From Micropterix aruncella (Eukaryota; Arthropoda; Insecta; Lepidoptera; Micropterigidae), in contig OX155980.1 in the NCBI GenBank assembly GCA_944548615.1, positions 36,043,921-36,107,920 on the forward strand: 64,000 nucleotides of DNA, given 5' to 3'. Positions 34,841-45,935 of this stretch are shown here, in pieces (position 1 is the first letter of the stretch; each line of letters begins with the position of its first letter). The notes under the pieces are model-generated. The model did no database searches and was not told the origin of the DNA. It saw nothing but the letters and a program-made list of their open reading frames with translations. The position numbers and the translations under genes were made by a program.

Positions 34841-36374
34841 GATTTTGGTTGTATGAAACCTTTGTATTTACATGAGATCGTCTTTGAAATAAGTCGTTTC
34901 TATTGTGATTTCCTTTTTTATTATAACAAAATTTGGAGACCACCATGACGATTTTACTATGCATAATATCTCACCAACCTATTTGAAGCATAATAGCCAC
35001 ATTTCCCCATTGTACTATTGTTTGTACCATTGTTTTGTCCAAGGTTTATACAATACGTCCCTGAGGCTAGCGACCAGTTTGGATAATACGAATTATTTCT
35101 CAGAATGTATGAGAGATACATATAAACGATGGTCAAGAGTATTATAAAGAGTATCCAATACAATTAAGAGAATTAATAATACAGAAGAGATAAAACAACA
35201 CATCGCAAAACGAAAATAAATAGTATTATTACAAATGATTCCACTGTAAATGTTATACACACAGATAGATACAGTTTCAGTGTTTATCGGGATTAAAGTT
35301 TGATTTTATAATCTCGTATATGTTATAAAATATACGCGGCGAAATATCGATAAAAATGTTCTAAACGGCTGTGTGGTTTGTATGTAGATTACGATTTTTA
35401 AAATAACATTTCCCCTGTGTCAATTTCTAGATGGTTAAGTTTACAAACAACATCAAAGATTCATTAGTCGTTCAGTAAAATTCAGCAAAAACCTCTGCAA
35501 AAATAAACTGAAATTAAAGAAAAACGTTTACTCACTCTCTGAAATAGCTAAAGTTTGTTAAAAACTTTCATCGACTTATTGTCTGCGATTGAATAGGTTA
35601 AGTTTGTCGACAAATTGGTGAGAATATGATGATCCCAGCATATTTGACGTTATTTTCTTACAGACTTATTAATAAACGTATACTATGTGTTAGTCTGCAT
35701 AGACTGTCTGACTGGGTAATTCGAGGACTATCGTTTTGTGTTATTATTAATAAACGCCGACCGCTCTATTCCGCATGTAAGTCGCTTTAGTTCGCAGTCG
35801 GAGGTGGTTTAATTAGCGGATTATTGTCGAGTTGTGTATCGGGATCGGAATAATTATTTCCATGAAGTTTCTACGCAATTCGGAACACATCCAGCGTGTA
35901 CGTACTCAATGTGGAATACGTCCAACGTGTCGAGGAATAATAAAATTGTGTGGGTCTTGCAGTACATACGTACATACATAATTTCGCAATCGAATTTATT
36001 TAAAACCCCGGTAGAGTATGCTCCATAATTTACAAATTTTTATTCGTTTTAAAGGTTTAAAAAATAAATGATTTATTTTTTAGCACAAGGAGATAATGGT
36101 CTGCCGGAATTGCCACACGTTTAACTAATGAGGGATCTTGACCCTTTAGTCAATATTACAGAAAATATTGCGAGGAATAATTTTATTCAGCGACATTTCT
36201 AAGAAGAATTAAATACATAAAAACAACATTATTTATATTTTTTTTCAACGACTAATATCATTTTGAGGACCTCGTTCAAATGAAGGATTTGAAGGAGGTG
36301 TAAATCCTGTTGTTGTTTTAATGCGGCCTCGAAGAGTTGCCGCTCTACCGACCTCTCATTCTCTATATAAAACA
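34841..36374. other. stretch without recognisable genes
   Basis: 35318-35435 is the partner of the repeat at 28610-28715. 35755-35870 is somewhat GC-richer. No coding similarity. Confidence 0.5.
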
Positions 36375-37265
36375 TCACTCAATAAGTCTCCGGCTTCCGA
36401 CTCCGACTCCGACTAAAATTAAAATTTTTGTTTTGGAAATTTTACTTTTTTCATCGACATACTCTCCTTCATGAGCGATACATTCATTCCAACGCTCACC
36501 TAACTTTTCAATGCTTTTGTAGAACAATTTGTCATTGCTCTCAAAGCAGGTCTCCATTTCTCCAATCACTTCTTCATTTGAGTCAAATTTCTTTGCCTGG
36601 AGAATCTTTTTGATGTCTTTAAAAAGCCAGTAGTCGCTGATGTCAGATCTGGGAAGTATGTACAGTGGGTGAGGAAGCAAATCGAAGCTTAATTAATTCC
36701 ATTTAACCATCGTTTTCATCGACTTCAGCTGACCTTTGAGTTTATGGTCGCTTGGATGAATTTCACCGGCTGCTGTCCCCTCAGCTGGCGATCTTTTAAA
36801 TGAATTTTGAATGGATTCATGTTTATCGGTTGTCCCACACCGATGCAAGAAATCTTTGTTATCTTGCTTAAACAGCTCCAAATGGCGTTCTGAATCGTCG
36901 ACGCATTGGTAATTTTGGTCCGGTGTGAACAAACGCGGCACCCACTTCGAAAGCAACTAACGCATGCTCAAATTTTAGTGTAAAATTGTAAACACAATAC
37001 CTTCTGATATCTCTAAGATGTCAGCTATCTCACGCAGCTTCACTTTACGGTCTTTTAAAAGTATTTTGTGCACTTTCTAATGTTTTCCGGAGCAAGTGCC
37101 AATTTCGAGCGACTAGAGCGTTCACCATCATCGGTGTTTATACAACCGCGTTTAAATTCGGAATAACAGTCAATAATAGTTGATTTCCCTGGTGCAGTGT
37201 CTTCCGAATGGTTACCAGGCCACTGTTTGGCTTCATCAGTATTTTAACCTATCAAAAAACAACAT
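36375..37265 (-). pseudogene. mariner transposase pseudogene with an internal deletion
   Basis: Read on the minus strand with a few frame changes: STIIDCYSEFKRGCINTDDGERSSR, PENIRK then VHKILLKDRKVKLREIADIL (helix-turn-helix region), SKWVPRLFTPDQ, VDDSERHLELFKQ, FLHRCGTTDK (first catalytic Asp), SFKRSPAEGTAAGEIHP, KSMKTMVKWN, LPHPLYILPRSDISDYWLF (third catalytic Asp), SNEEVIGEMETCFES, FYKSIEKLGERWNECIAHEG. These are mariner (DD34D) landmarks from near the N-terminus to the true C-terminus. Between GEIHP and KSMKTM roughly 70 residues are missing, including the FWD segment and the HQDNAPCH motif with the second catalytic Asp. The deletion junction lies near 36740. Stops also occur. It cannot be active. 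No clear TIRs were identified. Confidence 0.8.
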
Positions 37266-38989
37266 TTAATCAACACATGAAAATCTTTTTTATCCGTTGT
37301 TTTGAATATTACAAAACTGGAGGGGGGGGGGACATAAACTACTGTAACCTATAAATTAATTGTGAGAATGTCATGAAATTTTGACATGCATCTTTTGAAG
37401 GTTGGTACTATCCAGAAATCATACGGTTCTGTCAATATTATTGACAGAGACTTATTGAGTGATGTGTTATTCCTCATTTATCGCATCACAGTCCAGTTTG
37501 TTGCACTCTGTCTCTTCGTAATTTTAGCCCAATATACTAACTGTAAAATGAACAAAACCATACACAAAAAAATAACAACAAACTGCAAACAGAAAAACAT
37601 TATGGCGGGGTTTATCCGCGGTGTGTTAGGTTGGATGAACGAAATATAATGTAAAAATCGAAAAATAACAGGTTTTTGGCGTAAAATAACTAGTTTGCAT
37701 TAAATTTATTTTTATTTATACGATTTCGTTAGTTGCGAATTAATACTAAGTTTACAGAAACCCTTAATAAGGCTGTTAATATTTAAGACTAACAAAATTT
37801 CAATTTATTCAGAATGTACCATCAATCAGTGAATAATATGAAATAATATTCACAATACTTTAATTGTAAAAATAATATTCATAACACAATACTTCAATAC
37901 TGCAATTGTGACCCTACGAAGTGATGATTGGTTTACACGATGATGTCACTCAGAGGAACATGTTCAGATATATTAGTAAGTATTCCCTCTATTGCTAATA
38001 TAAAAAAATCTGATTTTAGGGGAATCCCACAGTGAACATGTTATAATAATTTGGTGTTACGAGAAATCACCCCTTAAGTATTATTCTATTATGCTCTCGT
38101 GATTATATTATTAATTTCGAATAACACGATCGTTTATTCGTCTGATCCTCCGCTCTGCAGCGCATCGTAATCCAGGCTCGCCGTCTGAGGTCACGATCAA
38201 AGCTCTGTGCAGTCTCCCCGCGGTCATCGACTTCTTATCCATTCATCGAACCAGCTGCCGTCCATTCATCTGAGGACATCCTCGGCAGCAGAACAGCGCA
38301 CGACTTTAGCTCATATCCTATGCAGCTTAACTTATGAACCAATGTGACCCTTTGCTGTGTCTTTTGTCTCACAGCCTGACCGGCTGTCATTGGCCTTGCA
38401 CTGAGACACTGGAGACAACGTTCTGGCCATTGACAACAACTGAATGAGACATGCAGGGCACACGTCTCATTAGATGGTTCCGTCGAATGAAAAGAAAGGA
38501 TTATTATAACAGAGGAAGCTGAACAAAAGCGAAGTGCTCAATGATCAATATAGTTGGACCAACTTACTTCTGTCCGTTTTAAGACAGACATATTGGAAAT
38601 ATGATAATTCAAATAAATGCGTTCTGAATCCTGTAAGATTTTTTCCATGCGAAAAGATATTTTTTTTCATGTGATGATATATATTAAAAAATAAACGCAT
38701 CTTTATTTCCTGGAACTCTATATGTATATACATATTTAAAGTTGTAAGTTTGCAGACAAGTAAGTCTGCTAGTACACTCAAATGTTTACCCATTCTTAAA
38801 CACAATTACATATACAGACTTGCCTGCATTTAGTCACTGGCAGTACTCACCACCTGGGGGTGACTTTTGAATCGATGGATAACATATCGTATACGAGATG
38901 AAGTCATTTTCTACCGCTTTGCATTCTAGATTCTAACGTGGAATGCGAATTATGACATAGATATGACGTCGTCTCGTTTACGGCATTGT
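37266..38989. other. stretch without recognisable genes
   Basis: 38120-38470 is GC-richer and may be old repeat sequence. The 87-codon + frame at 37386-37649 shows no recognisable motif. Confidence 0.45.
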
Positions 38990-39370
38990 CTTCATCGCTT
39001 CAAAAATCAAACGCCTGAATGTTTCACCCTGTCTGTCTAATCAGCACTGCAAATTATCAGCAATCGTATCGTGGGTATACCGTAGGACGTTTAAGTGGCC
39101 TCTGACCCTTGTAATTCTTGCAGCTTCTACGTTTTCAGAAGCAGTGTTCAGGTAAATGTTGAACAGAATGACATACAAAATACACCCTTGTCTCAGCCAT
39201 CGCTTTATAAGAGCATTGTTTACGTCCATTTTCTTTTGTCAATGAAGCGTCGCGACGCTTCATCATCAATACCTGACACATGAACAACATCTAACATCAT
39301 TAATGTTGCAAACGATCAAAGGCTTTTTTCGAAGTCTATGACACAGACACGTATTCCCACTTTGCTGGTC
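38990..39370 (-). pseudogene. decayed non-LTR reverse transcriptase core
   Basis: Minus-strand reading gives CVIDFEK then, after a +1 shift, AFDRLQ; further on IKRWLRQGCILYVILFNIYL, and NVLRYTHDTIADNLQC. These correspond to RT motifs of non-LTR elements: D-x-x-KAFD, the I-x-RGVRQGCxLSPxLFNxY block, and the catalytic NxxRYADDTxxxA, with YADD mutated to YTHD. The order and spacing fit a LINE RT. Loss of the first catalytic Asp of YADD and frameshifts show it is dead. The flanking endonuclease and thumb are not recognisable. Confidence 0.75.
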
Positions 39371-39436
39371 CGTGTTCTTCGTGGAAATCAACACCACTAC
39401 ATTTTTAATCTATTTTAACAACTCTTTGTTAAAAAC

Positions 39437-40040
39437 CTTTTGTTGGCGATACCTTCGATTCTTCGACCCTTTTTACCAATTCCTTTTTAATACAGGCAGC
39501 TAGTTCGCCACTGATGTTCTCTGCTTTTTGGCATACGCCAATTAGCTAGGGTCGTAATGTTTAGAGAACAGTTGAAATCCCTTTGTTGGCAATACCTCAG
39601 CATTCTTGGACCCATTTCACCAAGTCCTTTGTAATACAGGCAGCTAGCTCGCCACTGATATTCTCTGCTTCTTTGTTTGTATGTTTGTTTCTACTCTTTA
39701 TTGTGAAATCGCAATGGGCGGGTTTATTGTCATATGACAATCTCTTACAACCAACAATACTATAACGTGTTCATATCTAATGTGTGTAACATGTACGTGT
39801 AACATGTGTAAGTGGGTGTCTTGTTATTGCATTCGATCGACAGAATTGAAAATGCAATTCCGCTTATTTTATCCCAACGGAATATGGTGACCCAGCCGGG
39901 AATCGAACCCGGGACCTTACAATGGAAGATCAGGTGACTACACCACTATGCCACCGGGCGACTTCACCACTATGCCACTTCTTTGCATATGTCAATTAGC
40001 TACGCTCGACATGTTCAAAGAACAGCTGAAATCCCATTTA
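39437..40040 (+). repeat. tandem duplication of about 145 bp, one unit carrying a SINE
   Basis: Unit 1 (39437-39580) and unit 2 (39581-39675 plus 39978-40040) share TTTGTTGGC, TACAGGCAGCTAG, CGCCACTGAT and ATTCTCTGCTT, then CAATTAGCTA and GAACAG-x-TGAAATCCC. The SINE interrupts unit 2 only, so unit 1 shows the pre-insertion sequence. Confidence 0.8.
39676..39977 (-). mobile_element. tRNA-derived SINE with target-site duplication
   Basis: On the minus strand the head is tRNA-like: A-box-like GGCATAGTGGTG and a perfect B box GGTTCGATTCC set in a T-arm stem CCGGG/CCCGG, followed by GGCTGGGTCACC. The ~200-bp body ends CAATAAACCCGCCCATTG, AATAAAGAGTAGAAACAAAC. CTTCTTTG flanks the element on both sides (39668-39675 and 39978-39985). 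Other copies are at 1-82 and 23095-23371. Transcription would be by RNA polymerase III from the internal boxes; transposition needs a LINE partner. Confidence 0.9.
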
Positions 40041-41786
40041 CTGGGTAACTTCTTCTCACAACGTCTCATAATCCTGGCGGTTTAGCCAGTAGATATTGCT
40101 GCTAAGCAATATACATACTTGTATACTTTGGGGCACACTAAAGTTTTTCAACAACAGCAACAACACGTATCGCGGGTCCATTATCCGAGAACCTGAAGTA
40201 TAATAAGAGTCTCTTAGGTGTCAAGTCCACTGCGAAAGTCGAATTGAGTACTTCCTGGTTACGTTGTAGTCTACCAAGGGGAGTTTAAGGGCATGACTTA
40301 TCAGATTTATTGTACAGTAGCCTGCACAGGCCTTATTTGGGATGATTACAGATGCTAATCGAAGCCTAGGTTAGTCCCTCCACCCGTAATTCCTTGTAAG
40401 TATCTCTTATCGGTATTCCATTTATGTCTGACCTCTGTGTAATTTATGAGACGCTTATCATCAAATAGGTTTGCGATGTAGGTGGTCTCTAATAACAGTA
40501 ATATGTATGTATGTTTATCAATTTTCGCATTAAAATTAATTAAATACATTTTATTATAACATACAAGATAAAGAGACCTAATTTATTTAATAACCATATC
40601 ATATGTTTATCAATTTTTGCATTAAAATTAATTAAAGACATTTTCTTATAATATACAAGATAAAGTGGCCTAATTTATTTATATAACCATATCATGACGT
40701 GTAGAATTTCAAGAATTAATTAATTATAACGTCGAATCGGAATTTATTGAATAACTTGATACTTTTGTATTGGTTTTTTTGTGCTTTTGGCCGTATTGCA
40801 TATTCCTAAAGTTTGTATTAAATAATATCATTCTATATGCGGACTATGCACGGATTAATTTCCAAAATATACAAACAGTGTGTAATTAATAGATCAAAAT
40901 ACAAAATAGGGTTTCTTGCGCGTAGATCTACGTTTCGAAATCGCTATTGACAATAGTTAATATAGTACCCACATTATTTTGTGTTTGATTAAAAACAATA
41001 AAATTCTAACCGATCTATTTTCTGCTGAGGCCGACTGGTAGTATTGAACATTTATAATTTATTTGCATTGCATATTTGGTAATCCTAATTCAGATCATAT
41101 CGCCCTCTTAATAGTTTTATAAACAATAAGAAAAAAAAGTCGATATAATAAACCGAAAAAAAAAACGATAAAAAAGTCACAGATAGATGAAGGGTTACAG
41201 GTAGAATACGAATATACCAAAGGAAAATGTAGTCCACAAAATCTGTATAGCGGTCACAACAATCTATACATCGTCGCTTTCAATTATAACTCGATTACTC
41301 GAATTTAGTAGTTCTGAGATAAAAGCGTTGTAATGTTTTTTTTTTTAATTTCAACTCGTGCACCATTTTCGATTTGTGGAAATGAATAGTGGACCTAAAT
41401 ACTAACCTAAAACTAGATAAGTGGAGATATCGAGTTTTTGCGCTTCGATAGAAGACAGTGCTGCGAACTTTCACCTAGATAAGTTTTAGTATTATAGCTG
41501 GAGATGATTTTCAACCTTATCATCCACCGTTAACTGCTAAGGGGAATTTCAGTTATCTGGTTTTAGGGAATATAGAGTTGATATCTAACATCTTGTAGCA
41601 TACCTAATTATCTCAAAAATGCCAATTTTTGAGTTATCAAGTTACAATTGTAAGGCGATGATATGGTGTGAGATACCATATAGTAAGCGGACGTGGTGTT
41701 CAGATAATAATAAATTACCTATGTTATTTATTTATTCTGATATATTATTCAATCTTAATTAAGCACATTCATTGAATATAAAAAAT
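40041..41786. other. AT-rich stretch without recognisable genes
   Basis: No coding similarity. The only structure noted is the tandem duplication at 40511-40698. Confidence 0.5.
40511..40698. repeat. tandem duplication of 94 bp
   Basis: ATGTTTATCAATTTT-x-GCATT starts at 40511 and 40605; units differ at several positions. Confidence 0.85.
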
Positions 41787-41986
41787 NNNNNNNNNNNNNN
41801 NNNNNNNNNNNNNNNNNNNNNNNNNNNNNNNNNNNNNNNNNNNNNNNNNNNNNNNNNNNNNNNNNNNNNNNNNNNNNNNNNNNNNNNNNNNNNNNNNNNN
41901 NNNNNNNNNNNNNNNNNNNNNNNNNNNNNNNNNNNNNNNNNNNNNNNNNNNNNNNNNNNNNNNNNNNNNNNNNNNNNNNNNNNNNN
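41787..41986. other. assembly gap, 200 N
   Basis: Exactly 200 undetermined bases, a conventional fixed-size gap. Frames crossing it are meaningless. Confidence 0.99.
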
Positions 41987-43419
41987 TTTAAAGTTATTTT
42001 CAAAATGCCTCATTTAATAGTTTTATTAATAAATTGGTATTATAATATTAGTAACACGTTTTTAATGTATATATAAGAAAACTCATAAATCATTATGACT
42101 TTTATGTTAAAATCCCGGATCATTCGTTGTAAACTTGTGTACTAGAATCCGATTTTATGTGAATTAGTCGGTCAACGTATAATACTGTAATAATGCAATA
42201 GCAACGGCTGCGCCGAATAATGTAACATATACACAACATACTGTACCTTTTGACAGATGTAGGCAAGTCATTTAATCGACTTAAGCCGACTTTGGTCATT
42301 TAGTGTATTTCGAATGATAGAAATATTGAATAGGGATATGGTCAAATAATTTTATTTATATCCCAATACCATTGATTTGACTTATATTTTTCGGCCAGAT
42401 TGTGTATTTTGTATCCTTGAGCACTTGGGCAAAAAAATCGCAAATTGATCTTTTTTGACGTACGTGCTTAAGTCCGCCGACCCTAGCTTTTACTTCGGAA
42501 ATTCTTATCCCTGGCATAGTATGCATTTCATCATTGTATGCATTAATAAAAGACTTCTTACTGAAAATGTACGCAAAATAAGTCGTAATATTATGTAGGT
42601 AATATACTGCTATAAGAGAGGATTGACTTTTGAAACCTCCCATGAAATAAAAACAAACCATATAGGCATAAAAACAAACATTAGAAAAATTGTAGTTTTG
42701 CTCTTTGAAAGCCAAAACAGTGTTCATTTTTATTATATAGGATAGGATAGCGAGACCAATAAATAAGTCCAGTTTTAACTGACGTAATAATTATTATGTT
42801 TGTAAATTTGTTGCTCTGGCTGGTCTCAAATTCGATGAGCCACAAGATGCGCAAGACGGGAACCAAATCGTAGCGGACGAGCAAACAGGTTCTGACGAAG
42901 GACCTTATAGATGAGTTATTGCATAATTCGCTGTTGCTGTCGGAGTCGGTTCGCCGCTGTTCACCATATGTGCCGCCGGCGAAGCGCGATGGCAACGCCG
43001 CTGCCCCGGGACGTGGGAGACTTGCAACCGAACGCCTTACGCACGATTCACAAAGCGAAACACTTCCCGGGATCGTAGTCGAGACGCTGCGATCGCAGGA
43101 CGGGCAAAAAATGTATGTTTCTTTTCGATACAGATAGATAGAGTGAGGACTAATTCGGCAGAGAGATGTGACATTTTTGAGATGGCTATAATCATAAATG
43201 TATAACAACATGTATATAACAATAATCATTTTTGAGATGGCTACAATATAATTAATAACGTTCCAAGAGACAGCGCAAAAAAATCACGCCATTTTAGGAC
43301 AAAAAAAGTTATGTCCCCAGTCAGTCTGGCTCAGTAGCCACAGTCGAGCGGTTGCGGTTGGCGAGAATCTGGAGTCTCCCGAAAAACAAATAGGTATAAC
43401 AATTTATTAAATACTAGCT
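41987..43419. other. stretch with a GC-rich island at 42920-43110
   Basis: The island (GTGCCGCCGGCGAAGCGCGA, GCTGCCCCGGGACGTGGGAG) is CpG-rich and supports open frames on both strands without known motifs. ATTTTTGAGATGGCTA occurs twice (43171 and 43230). A promoter or first exon is possible but unsupported. Confidence 0.4.
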
Positions 43420-44175
43420 GACCCGTGCCCACTTCGTTGGGCGGTAAAAATTTTTACTTGTGATGAAATTATGAGTGTGGTTCGGTTAGTACTGAATGCT
43501 ATGATTTATTTCCTGACTGCCAAAAGAAGGGTTATATTTTTACTGCATATGTATGTATGTATTTGCATGCCAATTTAAATATATTACCGTTGTTTTTGAG
43601 TGTCTTCTTGTGAGTGTCTTATTTGTGAGTGTCTTATCTCTTTAACCATTTATGCAGTAAAAGGGAAATTATATGCAGTAAAAGGGAAAAGTCTTTTGTC
43701 ACTGGAGACGATAAACTTACTTATTTTGATATGAATTCATAATTGTTGATAATGGGCTCGATTGCGGTTCTTCGTGAACTAAAATCGGAAATTAGTCCGT
43801 GTGAACGAGACGGGGCAATACGCTAAAGCGGAGTGTGAGATGACCGGTTGTCACTTTTTCGCATTAAAACTGCCCGCCAAGGTCAAATCTTAAGATGCGA
43901 TTCCACCAGTGTGCAGAACTGTGCGGCACTGCAATGCACATTGTGCGACACAAATGTTTATTCTGGTCGACTCACTAAAGCAAACAATAACAAATTGTGC
44001 GCGAACATTCTAGAAATGTTCGCGCACATCTGTATACTTTTGTGCGCACACACATGCAGGCAGTGGACTCGCGTCGACGTGTACAAACCTGTTGTGCGCG
44101 AACTCAGTCTTGCTTCCGCTACCGGAGTGAAAACATTGATTTGTGCGCGTACATTGTTAATTAACCAAGCTAAAT

Positions 44176-44541
44176 ATGGATTGGACGAATGATAAAATTA
44201 TTAATTTTATTCAAGCTATTGAAACTTATCCTGTATTATGGGATTCTAGTCACAGTGATTATAAAAATAAAAACAAAAAACACGACGCCACTCAAGAGTT
44301 GGCGCAAAGTTTCAATTGTGACTCGACTGAGGTAATGAGAAAATGGAAGATTATTTTGGCTCAATACCGAAGAGAAAAGAAGAAAATCGCGGACTCAAAA
44401 TCTTCAGGTTCTGGGATTTTAGATATATATAAGCCGAAATGGTTTGCTTATGCATATTTGAATTTCTTTCATGGAAGGGATGAGCCGAACGTCAGCTTGA
44501 ACTCACACGACGAAATAAATGAACAGGTAGGTATGTGTTAA
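44176..44541 (+). CDS. MADF-domain DNA-binding protein of the Harbinger element, exon 1
   Basis: The frame starts MDWTNDKIINFIQAIETYP and contains LWDSSHSDYKNK, ATQELAQSFN, VMRKWKIILAQYRREKKK, and a tail PKWFAYAYLNFFHGRDE. This is a MADF domain (residues about 6-100), the Myb/SANT-like module of insect transcription factors, with the tryptophans and the W-K-x-LxxxYxRE core in place. In PIF/Harbinger elements such a second protein binds the transposon ends or carries the transposase into the nucleus. The 121-codon frame probably overruns: GAACAG then GTAGGT near 44526-44531 is a good 5' splice site, so the last residues (VGMC) are likely intronic and the C-terminal exon is lost or downstream. 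No stops interrupt the domain, so it may still be translatable. Confidence 0.8.
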   Translation: MDWTNDKIINFIQAIETYPVLWDSSHSDYKNKNKKHDATQELAQSFNCDSTEVMRKWKIILAQYRREKKKIADSKSSGSGILDIYKPKWFAYAYLNFFHGRDEPNVSLNSHDEINEQVGMC

Positions 44542-44589
44542 ATGTTTATTTTCTTACCTCTAATATTATTACTTAGATACCTATACTAT

Positions 44590-45188
44590 TTACGCCAGTG
44601 TTTCTTGCCATGGCACCATTCCGATGTCAGTTTGGAAATAATGTGCAAATTCTTCTCTTATGTTTTTCGCATCGCCAGGGGGTCTTCTTCCAACATGTCT
44701 TAAAGGCAGTAAGTTTGCCATGCCTGCATCACGCCGCCAACTTCCATCGATAGTGCAATGAGTAATTTCGTTACAAGTCTCAACGCCTTACAAGTCTCAG
44801 GTACAATCCGAGCAATAAGCTCTTTTGAAACTTTAAATAAGAACATTAAACTTGCAAAAGAATCTCCAATAGCAAGATATCTTAAGGTGATTGCAAGCCT
44901 TATTGAAACAGGGACACATTTTCTGTAGTTGGTATCTTGCTTAGCAATAAAAGGACTAGTTACATTAACCAGCAACTCAAAATCTTCGCAAGATATACGT
45001 GTGAAGTTTTTAAATCCACTCAATGGATCTATTTTTATTTCTTCTAGAAATTTATTCGTTTCTTCATTCCGTCGCTGTAGTAACGGCCTCACCCAACATC
45101 GCGGTTTCTTCCTTCGTTTCTTTTTAAGGAGACTACATAGTAAAACACATGCTGCAGCACAAAGCACTACGTTTTCCTTCCCGTTCAT
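44590..45188 (-). pseudogene. PIF/Harbinger transposase with its catalytic centre deleted
   Basis: From the likely start Met at 45188 the minus frame reads PRCWVRPLLQRRNEETN, FKNFTRISCEDFELLVN, SPFIAKQDTNYRKCVPV, LAITLRYLAIGDSFASL, ELIARIVPETCKAL. This is the N-terminal third of a Harbinger transposase. After a frame change near 44780 another frame gives HCTIDGSWRRDAG, LLPLRHVGRRPPGDAKNIRE, FAHYFQ...MVPWQETLA and a stop, which is the family's usual C-terminus. The middle, where the DDE residues lie, is missing. TTACAAGTCTCA occurs twice 18 bp apart at the junction (about 44774-44803), consistent with a deletion or slippage event there. A longer frame begins at 45245, but the Met at 45188 suits the family better. 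The enzyme cannot catalyse transposition. Confidence 0.88.
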
Positions 45189-45935
45189 ATTAACTACTGA
45201 ACTGTCTCGGCAGAAACTCTGCTCAGTGAACATGTTCGCGCACAAGTGTGCTGAACTGTGCGCTTACAAAAGTTACGCACAGCCTTACCAGTGGAGACGG
45301 AAGCCAAATGCGACACCAGCTTAGTACCTGCACTGTTGGAGTTTTGCACAAAATGTGTGCAAGCAAATGTGCTGCACACTATTTTGGTGGAATCGCACCT
45401 TTACACCGCACGACATATGCTCGAATTTATTCGGACGCGTATAAGTTCGACAGGTAGTATTTATCGACGATCGTTCGTTTCATATCCCGCTCTAACTCAT
45501 CGCTCTGTCTCGTTCGCTTGGACTAATTTTAGTTTTAGTTCACAAAGAAACGCAATCGGGCCCAATATGACCAATAAACATGACCTAACGATTTAAATTA
45601 TTTTTAAATATAAACAACTACTTCTTGTGACTTGAATACAAAATTTAGACATATGATTTCCCTTACTTTTTTGTAGGCATTACTAGGCTCTACAACTTTT
45701 CTCTAGAACTCAATCTTTTCTCCGAATTACTTTGTAAATCCAACGACCACGAAAAAGTCTTTTCATTTTTCGGATTAATATATAGCCATATGACACTCAC
45801 AAATAACGTGGCTTTCTATTCGTAAAAGAATTTTCAAAATCGGTTCAGTAGATCTAGAGTTTACTTCCTACAACGTCACAAACTTTACCTCTTTATAATA
45901 TTAGTATAGAAGTATAGATTACGACACGGTCGCGG

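Larger units (their letters stand above)
43893..45400. mobile_element. PIF/Harbinger transposon, internally deleted
   Basis: Terminal repeats AGATGCGATTCCACCA (43893-43908) and, inverted, AGGTGCGATTCCACCA (45385-45400), 15 of 16 identical, with TTA target duplications at 43890-43892 and 45401-45403. TTA/TAA duplications and a two-gene layout are typical of PIF/Harbinger. It encodes a MADF/Myb-like protein (+) and a transposase (-), which converge. The transposase lacks its centre, so the element is non-autonomous. Confidence 0.92.
43754..45563. mobile_element. MITE with ~95-bp terminal inverted repeats, carrying a Harbinger insertion
   Basis: Left end GGGCTCGATTGCGGTTCTTC, then GTGAACTAAAA and AATTAGTCC, mirrors the right end (reverse complement GGGCCCGATTGCGTTTCTTT, GTGAACTAAAA, AATTAGTCC), with decaying similarity for about 95 bp. 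AAT flanks both sides (43751-43753 and 45564-45566). The homologous uninterrupted site at about 46060 reads GATAATATGACC, so the 3-bp duplication is confirmed by an empty site. Without the Harbinger it would be about 300 bp. Confidence 0.85.
43420..45918 (+). repeat. dispersed LINE-like repeat, split by a nested MITE
   Basis: Begins ACTAGCTGACCCGTGCCCAC and ends AAAATCGGTTCAGTAGATCT, CCTCTTTATAATATTAGTAT, both familiar ends of lepidopteran dispersed repeats. The element continues across the insertion 43754-45563. The copy at 45936-46420 lacks the insertion. Native length without it is about 690 bp. Confidence 0.75.

Noticed and set aside
39885..39970. tRNA gene on the minus strand
   Set aside because: The T-arm and B box are convincing, but the acceptor stem does not close properly and the sequence continues into a SINE body with target duplications.
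41755..42017. Frames across the undetermined bases
   Set aside because: Consist of unknown residues over an assembly gap.
44929..45596. Plus-strand frames of 112-131 codons opposite the Harbinger transposase
   Set aside because: Antisense of the transposase and MITE arms; no motif of their own.
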